Shown piece by piece: positions 1 through 8,480 of a DNA stretch of 34,582 nt (positions are counted from its first letter, which is position 1; each line of letters begins with the position of its first letter). Source of the DNA: an uncultured Prevotella sp. (GTDB lineage: Bacteria > Bacteroidota > Bacteroidia > Bacteroidales > Bacteroidaceae); contig URDM01000024.1 of assembly GCA_900546575.1 (NCBI GenBank), positions 1 through 34,582 on the forward strand, read 5' to 3'. The position numbers and the translations under genes were made by a program. The notes under the pieces are model-generated. The model saw only the letters and a program-made list of their open reading frames with translations, was not told the DNA's origin and searched no databases.

Positions 1-834
1 GTGAATCTGCCTAACGGCTATGCATCGTTCATACGAGCTATGAAAGAGCGTCAGCCCGACAAACGTCTGGTGATGAATGCCGTCAGTAATTATGGCTCAG
101 ACAAGATTGTGTCAACAGGATGCGTTGACTTTATGTACTCCGAATTGTGGGATGGTGAAGACAAGTTCAGTGACCTCCATGACATATTGAAGGCCAATCG
201 CCTGTATTCTGGCAATACGTTAGGTCAGGTGTATGCCGCATATATGGACTACGGACACAATAAGCCGGAGTTCAATACACCCGGAGTGCTGCTCACCGAT
301 GCCGTAATGTTCGCCCTCGGAGCATCACATCTCGAACTCGGAGCCGGACATATGCTGAGTTCGGAATACTTCCCTTATGCCGATGTGAAGATGAGCGCCG
401 GACTGAAGAAGCAGATAGTGGCGTACTACGATTTCCTTACAGCCTATCAGAACCTGCTTCGCAACGGTGGAACAGAGACACAATGCGATATTGCAGCAGC
501 CAAGTCTGTGGTAACGATCAATGCATGGCCGCCCGTACTTGGCAACGTAACGGCATACAGCAAGAGCGTAGACGGCAAGCAAGTGGTGAGTCTGCTCAAC
601 TTCCGTCAGGCTAACAGCTTGAGCTGGCGCGACAAGAACGGAACGATGCCCGAGCCCGAAGCCATCGACAACCTAACATTGCGTATGCGTGCAAAGAACG
701 TAAAGAAGCTGTGGGTGGCATCGCCCGACCAACTCGGAGGCGCTCCGCAGGAACTGCAATATCGTCAGGATGGCGACTTCGTTGTATTCACCGTTCCGCA
801 GCTTAAGTATTGGACAATGATTGTTGTAGAATAA
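1..834 (+). CDS. GH66 dextranase-like glycoside hydrolase, C-terminal part (5' truncated by window edge)
   Basis: The reading frame is open from base 1, so the N-terminus, including the expected nucleophile Asp, lies outside the window; 277 residues remain. The part seen resembles the end of GH66 enzymes (endodextranases and cycloisomaltooligosaccharide glucanotransferases). There is a VMNAVSNYG strand, a DFMYSELW motif whose Glu (window residue 48) is the probable acid/base by family position, then HLELGAGHMLSSEYFP and the helical YYDFLTAYQNLLRNG stretch, followed by a C-terminal beta domain. GH66 enzymes cut alpha-1,6-glucan. The next two genes are GH97 and GH31 exo-acting alpha-glucosidases on the same strand, 14 and about 2440 bp downstream, which fits a dextran utilization operon. 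Family call is from remembered motifs; substrate is inferred. Confidence 0.8.
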   Translation: MNLPNGYASFIRAMKERQPDKRLVMNAVSNYGSDKIVSTGCVDFMYSELWDGEDKFSDLHDILKANRLYSGNTLGQVYAAYMDYGHNKPEFNTPGVLLTDAVMFALGASHLELGAGHMLSSEYFPYADVKMSAGLKKQIVAYYDFLTAYQNLLRNGGTETQCDIAAAKSVVTINAWPPVLGNVTAYSKSVDGKQVVSLLNFRQANSLSWRDKNGTMPEPEAIDNLTLRMRAKNVKKLWVASPDQLGGAPQELQYRQDGDFVVFTVPQLKYWTMIVVE

Positions 835-848
835 ATAAACAATTACAC

Positions 849-2975
849 ATGAAGAAAATATTGTTTTCAGCACTTGCACTTGCCCTCACATTGGGGGCAG
901 GTGCGCAGACTGTGACATCGCCTGACGGCAACGTTTCGGTGAAGTTCTATCTGCAGGACGGACGTCCCACGTATGAGATGACATACAAGAAGAAGGAAGT
1001 GATACGTCCGTCGCATCTCGGACTGGAACTCGCCAAGGACAAGCATGCATCCAACGGGATGAACGAACAGAACCTTATGGACGGGTTCACGGTGAAGAAC
1101 ACGCAGACTGCCACGTTCGATGAGACATGGCGACCGGTATGGGGCGAGACCGCAACAATACGCAACCATTACAACGAACTTGCCGTAACGCTGAATCAGG
1201 CTTCAATGCAACGTGACATCTGCATTCGTTTCCGTGTCTACGACGACGGTATGGGACTGCGCTACGAGTTTCCGCAACAGCCCAAGCTCAACTATATCGT
1301 AGTGAAGGAAGAGCACACCCAGTTTGCAATGGCTGGCGACCATACAGCCTATTGGATTCCGGGCGACTACGACACGCAGGAGTATGAGACCGTAATATCG
1401 AAGATGAGCGAGATACGTTCGAAAATGAAGGCAGCCATAACGTCCAATGCTTCGCAGACATCGTTCTCGCCTACGGGTGTACAGACATCACTGCAGCTCA
1501 AGACCGACGACGGACTCTACATCAATCTGCATGAAGCTGCCTGCGTCAACTTCCCCACAATGCACCTCAATCTCGACGACAAGAACATGGTGTTCGAGTC
1601 GTGGCTCACGCCAGACGCTACGGGTATGAAGGGATATGTACAGACTCCGTTCAACACACCGTGGCGTACGGTGATAGTAAGCGACGATGCCCGCGACATG
1701 CTTGCGTCCAACCTCATACTCAATCTCAACGAGCCGTGCAAGATAGAGGATACGTCGTGGATTCATCCTACTAAGTATTGCGGAGTGTGGTGGGAGATGA
1801 TAGCCGGAGGCAAGCAGTGGAGCTACACCTTCGATCTGCCTTCAGTGCATCTTGAAAGCCTTGACTATTCAAAGTGCCGGCCGCACGGACAGCATCCTGC
1901 CAATACCGAGAATGTGAAGCGTTATATTGACTTCGCTGCCAAGAACGGACTTCAGGAGGTGCTGGTAGAGGGTTGGAACATCGGATGGGAAGACTGGTTC
2001 GGTCATTACAAGGACTATGTGTTCGACTTCCAGACACCTTATCCCGACTTCAACATAAAGTATCTCAACGACTATGCCCACTCCAAGGGCGTGAAACTGA
2101 TGATGCACCACGAGACGAGCGGATCCACACAGAACTACGAGCGTCATCTGGAGGCAGCCTATACGCTTATGAACAAGTATGGATATGATGCCGTGAAGAG
2201 CGGCTATGTGGGCGACATCATTCCGCGAGGCGACTACCATTATTCGCAGTCGACCAACAACCACTATCTCTACTGCATCAAGGAGGCCGCCAAGCATCAC
2301 ATAATGGTCAATGCGCATGAGGCTACACGTCCTACTGGATTGTGCCGTACATGGCCTAATCTCGTAGGCAACGAGTCGGCACGAGGCACAGAGTATGAGG
2401 CATTCGGAGGTAGTGAGCCTTACCATACGGTCATTCTGCCGTTCACCAGATTGCAGGGTGGTCCGATGGACTATACTCCCGGCATATTCGTTACGAAGCT
2501 GAGCGAGTGGTGCAACAATAAATCCTGTGTCAACACAACGCTTTGCGGACAGTTGGCACTCTATCTTACCATGTACTCGCCGTTGCAGATGGCAGCCGAT
2601 CTGCCTGAGAATTACGAGAAGTATGACGATGCTTTCCAGTTCATTCGCGACGTAGCTTGCGACTGGGACGACTCTCGCTATCTGGAAGCCGAGCCTGCCA
2701 AGTATATCACTGTAGCCCGCAAGGCTAAAGGAACAGACAATTGGTTTGTGGGCGGAAAGTGCGATGCCGAAGGCCATAAGTCAGTCGTGCGCCTCGATTT
2801 CCTTGACAAAGGACGCAAGTACGACTGCGCCATCTATCAGGATGCACCCGATGCCGATTACCAGAAGAATCCTTCAGCCTACGTCATCACTCACCGTACA
2901 GTCAAGAAAGGTGATGTGCTGAAGCTGAAGCAGGCACGTGGCGGCGGATTCGCTGTCAGCCTTATGGCTAAATAA
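849..2975 (+). CDS. GH97 alpha-glucosidase, SusB-type (inverting)
   Basis: A 708-residue secreted or periplasmic glycoside hydrolase. The start at 849 is chosen over an upstream ATG at 810 because it gives a clean signal peptide (MKKILFSALALALTLGAGAQ) and avoids overlap with GH66. It aligns by eye with B. thetaiotaomicron SusB over its length. The three Glu residues needed by the inverting GH97 group are present with SusB spacing: HHETSG (E422, like SusB E439), NAHEATRPTG (E491, like E508) and RGTEYEAFGG (E515, like E532). It should therefore release glucose from alpha-gluco-oligosaccharides. SusB acts on starch oligosaccharides, but the GH66 and GH31 neighbours suggest isomalto-oligosaccharides here. 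It starts 14 bp after GH66 and is probably cotranscribed with it. Confidence 0.93.
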   Translation: MKKILFSALALALTLGAGAQTVTSPDGNVSVKFYLQDGRPTYEMTYKKKEVIRPSHLGLELAKDKHASNGMNEQNLMDGFTVKNTQTATFDETWRPVWGETATIRNHYNELAVTLNQASMQRDICIRFRVYDDGMGLRYEFPQQPKLNYIVVKEEHTQFAMAGDHTAYWIPGDYDTQEYETVISKMSEIRSKMKAAITSNASQTSFSPTGVQTSLQLKTDDGLYINLHEAACVNFPTMHLNLDDKNMVFESWLTPDATGMKGYVQTPFNTPWRTVIVSDDARDMLASNLILNLNEPCKIEDTSWIHPTKYCGVWWEMIAGGKQWSYTFDLPSVHLESLDYSKCRPHGQHPANTENVKRYIDFAAKNGLQEVLVEGWNIGWEDWFGHYKDYVFDFQTPYPDFNIKYLNDYAHSKGVKLMMHHETSGSTQNYERHLEAAYTLMNKYGYDAVKSGYVGDIIPRGDYHYSQSTNNHYLYCIKEAAKHHIMVNAHEATRPTGLCRTWPNLVGNESARGTEYEAFGGSEPYHTVILPFTRLQGGPMDYTPGIFVTKLSEWCNNKSCVNTTLCGQLALYLTMYSPLQMAADLPENYEKYDDAFQFIRDVACDWDDSRYLEAEPAKYITVARKAKGTDNWFVGGKCDAEGHKSVVRLDFLDKGRKYDCAIYQDAPDADYQKNPSAYVITHRTVKKGDVLKLKQARGGGFAVSLMAK

Positions 2976-3274
2976 AAAACGGTTTGATTTTTGTAGTAGT
3001 ATTTTTTAGGAGGGTGTGGCATTATTGTCATATCCTCCTGTTACTGATTTATAAAGACAATCACTCAAAGATTATTCACTGAACTTTCGCAAGTTCAGAG
3101 AATTCAGTAGTTAAAGGAGTTAAGAAGTTAAGCCAAATGCTTTTAAAGCTATAAATAAAGAAAAAACTAATGGCTTAACTCCTTAGCGACCGAAGGGCGC
3201 GAAAAACTCCTTAACTTCTTAACTACTTTCGCTTGCGAAACTTAAATTATTCAAACAACAAATATATACTGATA
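2976..3274. repeat. Intergenic palindromic repeat block between GH97 and GH31
   Basis: About 300 bp with no gene. It contains a perfect 8-bp stem with a TCGC loop (3079-3098, CTGAACTT/AAGTTCAG). Next comes a run of AGTTAAG-type units at 3108-3136, whose reverse complement appears in rearranged form at 3172-3185 and 3205-3222. The end (3221-3248) is a 28-nt sequence containing TTTCGCTTGCGAAA that occurs again, inverted, at 17907-17934. No TAnnTTTG promoter was found here, so GH31 may depend on readthrough from GH97. Confidence 0.7.
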
Positions 3275-5830
3275 ATGAACCGAAACAATTCTTCCTGCAA
3301 GCAGCTTGTTCTTGCCTCTGCACTCTCAGCCCTTACGCTCACCGCAGCGGCTCAGAACGACAACATAGTATATAAAGACAGCAACGTGCGCTTTACGCTT
3401 GTCACTGACGGAACGGTGCGCATGGAGTATGCACCCGACGGAAAATTTCTTGACAACAAGTCGTTCATTGCCGTCAACCGCTCTTATCCTGAAGTGAAAT
3501 ACAAGAAGAGCGAGACAGCCAAGAAGGTTGTCATATCCACCGACTATCTCACACTCACTTACACAAAAGGCTCAGGTCCGCTCACCGAACGCAATCTTTC
3601 AATAGTCTCGGCAAAGACAAAGAAGAAGCCGACTGACGGCAAACGCGTCATTCCCTTTGCCTGGCATCTCGGACAGAAGGATGCGCCGGGCGCCAATCTG
3701 AAGGGAACCTACCGCACACTCGACGGTTATGACGGCGACTCACGTGGCGATACTGGCAAGATGCCGATAGAAGACGGACTGCTGTCGAGAAGCGGATGGA
3801 CACTCATAGACGACTCTAAGGGCTACGTATTCGACAACAGCGACTGGCAATGGGTGGCACATCGCCCCAACGAAGGCAAGACACAGGACATGTATTTCCT
3901 CGCTTATGGCAACGACTACAAGAAGGCTTTGCACGACTTTACGGTCTTTGCAGGCAAAGAACCGTTGCCACCCCGCTATGCGTTCGGCTACTGGTGGTCG
4001 CGCTACTGGTGCTATAGCGACAACGAACTGCGCCAACTCGTCGGCAAGATGCACTCTTACAGCATCCCGATGGACGTACTTGTGGTGGACATGGACTGGC
4101 ACTACACTGAGGAAGGACGTGGCGGATGGACCGGATATACATGGAACAAGCGACTCTTTCCCTCGCCTGCGGGCTTCATGAAGTGGGCAAAGCAGCAGCA
4201 ACTGCAAACAACCGTCAACCTTCATCCTGCCGATGGCATAAAGTATTATGAGGATTGCTATGCCGACATGGCACGTTGGATGGGCATGGATCCTGCCGAG
4301 AAGAAGGATATACCATGGAACGCCTCGTCCAAACGATTCATGCAGGGATGGTATGACAAAGTGCTGCGTCCTATGGAACGTGACGGCATCGACTTCTGGT
4401 GGCTCGACTGGCAGCAGTGGAACAACGACAAGGAGTTTCCACGACTGAGCAACGTGTGGTGGATCAACTATACCACATTCACAGACATGGAGCGTCATCA
4501 CGACACCCGACCCATGCTGTATCACCGTTGGGGCGGACTGGGCAACCACCGCTATCAGATAGGATTCTCGGGCGATGCCATCATCAGCTGGAAATCGCTC
4601 GACTTCCAGCCTTACTACAACTCTACCGCCTCCAACGTGCTCTACGGTTATTGGAGCCACGACATCGGCGGACACATGGGAGCCGACTCTATCAATCCCG
4701 AGATGTACATACGCTGGATGCAGTTCGGAGCCTTCAGCCCCATTCTGCGCACCCATTCTACAAAGAATGCAGGACTAAACAAGGAGCCGTGGGTATTTGC
4801 CGACAAGGAGCGCGACATCATTCGCGACATCATCAAGCAGCGCTACTCGCTTGCACCTTATATATATACTATGGCGCGCCATGCCTACGACACCGGTGTG
4901 TCTTTGTGCCGACCGATGTATTACGACTATCCTGATGCGCAGGAGGCTTACAGCAACCGCAATGAGTATATGTTCGGCGACAACTATCTGGTCTATCCTA
5001 TCACGCAGCCTATGAACAACGGCGTGTCGCTACAGAAGGTGTGGCTGCCGGCTGGCAACGACTGGTATGAACTCTCATCGGGCACAATGCTGAAGGGCGG
5101 ACAGACGGTTGAGCGTCGGTTCCTGCTCGACGAGTATCCTATATATGTCAAGGCGGGCAGCATAATTCCGCAATATGGCGATGTGAAGAACCTGCGCCGT
5201 AATGACGAGGCTGTCACCGTGACGGTATATCCGGGCAACGTAGATGCCGAGTTCGTAATGTATGAGGACAACGGCAACGACAAGCAGTATGCCACAGCTT
5301 ATGCCTCCACCTTGCTGTCTGCCACACATTCAGCCGAAGGCACATTGCGTGTAAGTATAGGAGCACGTAAAGGGGAGTACAGCGGAATGCCTGCACACCG
5401 CCAATACCGCTTGAAGCTCGTGGCGTCGGCAGTGCCTGAGAAGGTCGTAGTGGACGGAAAGCAGACCGATTTTGAATACGACGGCAACAACCTCAGTCTG
5501 ACGGTTGACATCCCGGAGACCGACTGCTCGAAGGCAAAGACTATAGAAGTGGTCTATGCCAAGGATGCCCCCGTTCTGACAGACGGACTCATCGGCAAGT
5601 TCCGCCATATTCAGCAGAACTGCATTGCCGTGAAATATCGCAACCCGGGCATCGTGTTTGCCGAGCCACTCGGAACAATGGAGTCTGCCGGAATAGCAAT
5701 GACCTACAATCCCGAAAAGCAGAAACAGATAGTGGAGACATTCCGCAAGAACTACGCTTCGCTTGCCGACATCCTTAAGCAGAACGGCATTGAAGGTGAA
5801 GATGCACGGAAGTTTATGCTTGCCGAGTAA
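3275..5830 (+). CDS. GH31 family alpha-glucosidase, exported
   Basis: An 851-residue protein beginning at MNRNNSSCKQLVLASALSAL, which gives a signal peptide ending near TAAAQ; an in-frame ATG at 3233 lies inside a dispersed repeat and is unlikely. Domain order is an N-terminal beta-sandwich (about 25-240), a (beta/alpha)8 barrel (about 245-600), proximal and distal beta domains, and the C-terminal helical extension common in Bacteroidetes GH31 proteins. The catalytic residues are visible: nucleophile D378 in FWWLDWQ and acid/base D434 in GFSGDAIISWK, followed by the conserved YWSHDIGGHMG. Expected activity is exo-alpha-glucosidase on gluco-oligosaccharides. Position after GH66 and GH97 suggests it finishes dextran or isomalto-oligosaccharide breakdown, but linkage preference cannot be read from sequence. 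Confidence 0.93.
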   Translation: MNRNNSSCKQLVLASALSALTLTAAAQNDNIVYKDSNVRFTLVTDGTVRMEYAPDGKFLDNKSFIAVNRSYPEVKYKKSETAKKVVISTDYLTLTYTKGSGPLTERNLSIVSAKTKKKPTDGKRVIPFAWHLGQKDAPGANLKGTYRTLDGYDGDSRGDTGKMPIEDGLLSRSGWTLIDDSKGYVFDNSDWQWVAHRPNEGKTQDMYFLAYGNDYKKALHDFTVFAGKEPLPPRYAFGYWWSRYWCYSDNELRQLVGKMHSYSIPMDVLVVDMDWHYTEEGRGGWTGYTWNKRLFPSPAGFMKWAKQQQLQTTVNLHPADGIKYYEDCYADMARWMGMDPAEKKDIPWNASSKRFMQGWYDKVLRPMERDGIDFWWLDWQQWNNDKEFPRLSNVWWINYTTFTDMERHHDTRPMLYHRWGGLGNHRYQIGFSGDAIISWKSLDFQPYYNSTASNVLYGYWSHDIGGHMGADSINPEMYIRWMQFGAFSPILRTHSTKNAGLNKEPWVFADKERDIIRDIIKQRYSLAPYIYTMARHAYDTGVSLCRPMYYDYPDAQEAYSNRNEYMFGDNYLVYPITQPMNNGVSLQKVWLPAGNDWYELSSGTMLKGGQTVERRFLLDEYPIYVKAGSIIPQYGDVKNLRRNDEAVTVTVYPGNVDAEFVMYEDNGNDKQYATAYASTLLSATHSAEGTLRVSIGARKGEYSGMPAHRQYRLKLVASAVPEKVVVDGKQTDFEYDGNNLSLTVDIPETDCSKAKTIEVVYAKDAPVLTDGLIGKFRHIQQNCIAVKYRNPGIVFAEPLGTMESAGIAMTYNPEKQKQIVETFRKNYASLADILKQNGIEGEDARKFMLAE

Positions 5831-5900
5831 AAGTCTTTGGTACAAAAAGTCGAAAAGTTAAGAATAAAGCTATCTGTAGGAGTGTATAGCATCCCTGTTA

Positions 5901-5939
5901 TACCCACTCAATCAACTGAAAATGAAGGCTGAGTGGGTA
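5901..5939 (+). terminator. Hairpin after GH31, possible terminator
   Basis: A perfect 10-bp inverted repeat (TACCCACTCA at 5901-5910 and TGAGTGGGTA at 5930-5939) with a 19-nt loop, about 70 bp after the GH31 stop. No T run follows, so rho-independent activity is uncertain; it may instead stabilise the 3' end of the transcript. Confidence 0.4.
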
Positions 5940-5952
5940 GGGTCAAAAGTCA

Positions 5953-6085
5953 AAGCAGCACGTCCCCGTAAGGGCAAAAGCGTTAATTATCAATGCTTTT
6001 GCCCCTACAGGGCGTTTTGGTTTTATCAATCCGTACACCCAGGGCGGTGCCCTGGGCTATGAGCTTATTGGGCTTTCAGCCCGTA
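5953..6085. repeat. REP-like composite palindrome, copy A
   Basis: This segment contains three hairpins in order: GGGCAAAAGC/GCTTTTGCCC around a TTAATTATC-type loop, CCCAGGGC/GCCCTGGG, and GGGCT/AGCCC (TTGGGCTTTCAGCCC). The same order and nearly the same sequence recur at 6776-6976. Neither copy contains a coding sequence. Similar GC-rich palindrome sets are frequent between genes in Bacteroidales; the link to a named family is inference. Confidence 0.8.
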
Positions 6086-6159
6086 TAATTGGCTTTTGAA
6101 TTTACCCTCCTACTACTTTTTTTTTGTAAAACCCATATAACAGACATCTGACACACCCT

Positions 6160-6210
6160 TGGCTATGTGTTTATTGGGCTTTCTCTCCGCTTTGTTTATG
6201 TCTTGATACA
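6160..6210. repeat. Decayed fragment of the composite palindrome
   Basis: The segment GGCTATGTGTTTATTGGGCT and the bases after it (CTCCGCTTTGTTT) match the 3' part of copy B at 6948-6983, but the GGGCT/AGCCC hairpin has lost its second arm. It looks like an eroded third copy. Confidence 0.6.
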
Positions 6211-6434
6211 ACTTCCTTCTGCTACTTTCCAACCTCAACTGAAACGCAGTTTCAAGTACGATATTTGCATTTTTGACCGCTCAAAACTGCCAGTTGAACG
6301 AGCAAGACGACGTTCGGTGCGAAATTCTTGAGTTTTGCGCGTGCAGCACAGATATTGCTGATATACAGACGAATACAATGATTTGTGCCGCGAATGTGCA
6401 ATCGGTGGAATTCTAAAAGGACTACATTTCACGG

Positions 6435-6473
6435 CAAAACGACCCCTTTTGCAGCACAAAAGGGGTCGTTTTG
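6435..6473. repeat. Perfect 17-bp hairpin
   Basis: Arms CAAAACGACCCCTTTTG (6435-6451) and CAAAAGGGGTCGTTTTG (6457-6473) are exact inverted repeats around the 5-nt loop CAGCA. It is followed by two more direct copies of GCAAAAGGGGCTT (at about 6478 and 6500). No gene is nearby on either strand. The short open frames across the region look incidental. Confidence 0.8.
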
Positions 6474-6501
6474 TAATGCAAAAGGGGCTTAATTGCAATG
6501 C

Positions 6502-6560
6502 AAAAGGGGCTTCTTTGCCCTCCTGAACGATAACTTCAGGAGGACAAAGAAGCCCCTTTT
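6502..6560. repeat. 25-bp hairpin with a single mismatch
   Basis: The left arm (6502-6526, starting AAAAGGGGCTTCTTTG) pairs with the right arm (6536-6560, ending AAGAAGCCCCTTTT) across a 9-nt loop, with one G/A difference. The right arm ends in TTTT, so it could terminate transcription rightward, and its A-rich left flank could do so leftward. No gene ends close by, so a mobile palindrome is at least as likely. Confidence 0.75.
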
Positions 6561-6775
6561 GATGTTTTGAGGTGATTGAAACGCTTTCGTGGACGATAAA
6601 AACCGCCCGTGAAATCTCTAGAATCAGATTTTCGTTTGTAACAATTTCTTACCGTCAGTACAATATTTGCATGGTTAATTTTGGGTTCATCCGGAATATT
6701 GAGTGATAATATTATAAGTTCATTTTTTAAGTAAGTAGGCAAAGCAAATAGCAGGAGGAGAGTGTGTCAAAAGTT

Positions 6776-6976
6776 TAAGCAGCACGCCCCCGAAGGGGCA
6801 GAAGCACATAGCCCAGGGCACCCGCCCTGGGTAAAAGTTCCCAAACAACCAAACGCCCTGCAAGGGCAAAAGCGTTAATAATCAATGCTTTTGCCCTTGC
6901 AGGGCGTCTTGCTTTTATCAATCCGTACACCCAGGGCGAATGCCCTGGGCTATGTGCTTATTGGGCTTTCAGCCCG
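6776..6976. repeat. REP-like composite palindrome, copy B (expanded)
   Basis: It contains CCCAGGGC/GCCCTGGG at 6812-6831. A perfect 21-bp stem follows (6853-6873 with 6887-6907, starting ACGCCCTGCAAGGGC), with a 13-nt loop. A second CCCAGGGC/GCCCTGGG lies at 6930-6949, and GGGCT/AGCCC at 6963-6975. The last three hairpins match copy A at 5953-6085 in order and orientation; the first is an extra unit. The perfect 21-bp stem points to recent spread or selection on structure. Confidence 0.8.
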
Positions 6977-7057
6977 CTTTGTTTTACTCTTGCCTAATCC
7001 TCCTCTTATAGAAAGCAGCTCATATATAAAAATAAATATGACCACATACTTATTATA

Positions 7058-8008
7058 TCAATTCTCCGCCCCGTTCCACTTGCTTACAAACTCCGTAACC
7101 TTCCTTATGTATTCCGCTTTATGGTCGCGATAGGAGAGGGCATGCTTGCTGCCGGGCGCAATCCACAGCTGTTTGGGTTGAGGCTTGGCCTCGTAGAGTG
7201 GATAGACCATAGCCGTAGGTACGTAAGTGTCGTTGTCGCCATGGATGAAGAACATCGGTTTGCGGCACTTTGCCACCTGCTTGAGCGGCGAAGCCTCACC
7301 GAACGACCATCCGTACTTCATCCTTACCACCCACGACGCAGTATAGAGCAGCGGAAATTCGGGCAGCGAGAAACGTCCGCTCAGCTCGTGCGCAAACTCG
7401 TCCCAAACACTTGTGTATCCGCAATCCTCAACAAAGCACTTCACATAATCGGGCGTGTGCTCGCCGCTGACACACATTGTAGTGGCTGCACCCATCGATA
7501 TGCCATGCACCACGAGGCGCATCGAGTCGGCAGGCGTACGGAACATGCCGGGTGCCAGACCAATCCAGTGCATCACGTCGAGACGGTCCTTCCATCCCAT
7601 CTGAATGTCGTTGCCGTAGCTTTGACCGTGAGCGTGCAGGTCGGGCAGCAGGATGTTGTAGTTGAGGAAATGGTTGTAGATGCGTGCAATCATAAGCATC
7701 GAAGTGGCATTGTCGGTATATCCGTGCACCAATACAGCCGTTGCGCCATGCGCCTTGGACGAACGTGCAAAGATAGCGTGCGCCCTTTCGCCCGTAGGCA
7801 TCACCACGAAGGTGTCGCGCAGGGCACCCTCAGCCTGCAAGCTGTCAATCCACGAGCGCAGTTCGGGATAGTTGGCTATGGCACGATTGAAATTGCTGTC
7901 ACGATGGCGCGGCGCATCCACCAGCGCATAGTTGACCAAATAGAACGAACCCGCAACCACGAGCAGCACAACGACAGCAGCCGCTGTCAGCAGAATTTTC
8001 TTTTTCAT
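7058..8008 (-). CDS. Membrane-anchored alpha/beta hydrolase (serine hydrolase)
   Basis: A 316-residue protein with an uncleaved-looking signal anchor (residues 4-29) and a periplasmic alpha/beta hydrolase fold. The catalytic triad can be placed: nucleophile S171 in HGISMG, acid D260 in HGDNDTYVP, and base H289 in GSKHAL. VLVHGYTDN (93-100) supplies the oxyanion-hole strand. It resembles the lysophospholipase-like or BAAT-like hydrolases often annotated in Bacteroidetes as alpha/beta hydrolases. The substrate is unknown, and an ester or acyl-peptide substrate is only a guess. It is transcribed alone; a TATCTTTG -7 box lies about 150 bp upstream. Confidence 0.9.
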   Translation of the reverse strand: MKKKILLTAAAVVVLLVVAGSFYLVNYALVDAPRHRDSNFNRAIANYPELRSWIDSLQAEGALRDTFVVMPTGERAHAIFARSSKAHGATAVLVHGYTDNATSMLMIARIYNHFLNYNILLPDLHAHGQSYGNDIQMGWKDRLDVMHWIGLAPGMFRTPADSMRLVVHGISMGAATTMCVSGEHTPDYVKCFVEDCGYTSVWDEFAHELSGRFSLPEFPLLYTASWVVRMKYGWSFGEASPLKQVAKCRKPMFFIHGDNDTYVPTAMVYPLYEAKPQPKQLWIAPGSKHALSYRDHKAEYIRKVTEFVSKWNGAEN

Positions 8009-8153
8009 TTATAAATTGCACACGAGCGCGCGAGTTTAAAAGTTAAATAAAAACCACGAACAGATAAAAGGTCCGAACTTAGACCAAAATAGAGCGATAC
8101 ATAACAATGTTAACAATATCGCTAAAACAATACGTAGATACCTATTCATATTG

Positions 8154-8161
8154 CAAAGATA
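8154..8161 (-). promoter_or_regulatory. Probable -7 box for the alpha/beta hydrolase
   Basis: On the minus strand this reads TATCTTTG, fitting the Bacteroidetes TAnnTTTG consensus. The -33 region is weak. It would give a leader of about 140 nt containing a 7-bp inverted repeat (AGCGATA 8093-8099, TATCGCT 8117-8123). Confidence 0.5.
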
Positions 8162-8404
8162 CTACTTTTTTCGGGTACTAACGTGTTTTACAATAGAAAC
8201 TTTTGTTTTACCTGCGTTCCTTTTAGTATTCAATGTTTTGTTATATCCCCATTTGTAGTATAATGCGATAAAGGTATTAGAAAAATCTCAGATAACACAG
8301 CAAGGCAGCCGAAAATATTTATTCAATGTTTCATTTGCGTTAAAAAAAGCCCGTCAGCGTGCAAATAAAGTAAAAGTAAGGCGTGCTTATTCGCCATTTT
8401 TATT

Positions 8405-8412
8405 TACCTTTG
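8405..8412 (+). promoter_or_regulatory. Probable -7 box for corA
   Basis: TACCTTTG matches the Bacteroidetes -7 consensus. No good TTTG lies at the expected distance upstream, so the -33 element is weak or absent, which would fit a regulated promoter. Confidence 0.55.
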
Positions 8413-8440
8413 CAGCCGAAAATCAATATATACGCAATAT

Positions 8441-8476
8441 ATGGACGACTATCACGCGGAAAATATGAATTTGTAG
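8441..8476 (+). other. Possible corA leader peptide (11 codons)
   Basis: ATG at 8441 starts a short frame, MDDYHAENMNL, ending at TAG 8474-8476, inside the predicted corA leader and just before sequence that can form alternative hairpins. Three of its first seven residues are acidic. It may be a regulatory leader peptide or chance; there is no independent evidence of translation. Confidence 0.3.
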
Positions 8477-8480
8477 TGCA

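Larger units (their letters stand above)
5831..7057. other. 1.2-kb gene-poor interval
   Basis: No open frame here has a recognisable domain, a plausible start context or support from neighbours; those of 60-90 codons run through palindromes. The content is the set of REP-like and hairpin elements listed separately, with AT-rich spacer between them. The interval separates the glucan operon (ending at 5830) from the tail of the minus-strand hydrolase (ending at 7058). Confidence 0.7.

Noticed and set aside
6235..6498. 87-codon minus-strand frame beginning MQLSPFCITKRPLLCC
   Set aside because: It runs straight through the 17-bp hairpin and the GCAAAAGGGG repeats; its composition is explained by the repeats and it has no promoter or domain.
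6536..6742. 68-codon minus-strand frame
   Set aside because: It ends within the right arm of a hairpin, has no recognisable domain and lies in AT-rich spacer.
5953..6976. Repeat clusters considered as a CRISPR array
   Set aside because: Units are irregularly spaced, of unequal length, with no constant repeat/spacer pattern and no cas genes.
7121..8014. 297-codon plus-strand frame opposite the alpha/beta hydrolase
   Set aside because: The minus strand has a full catalytic triad and signal anchor; the plus frame has no domain.
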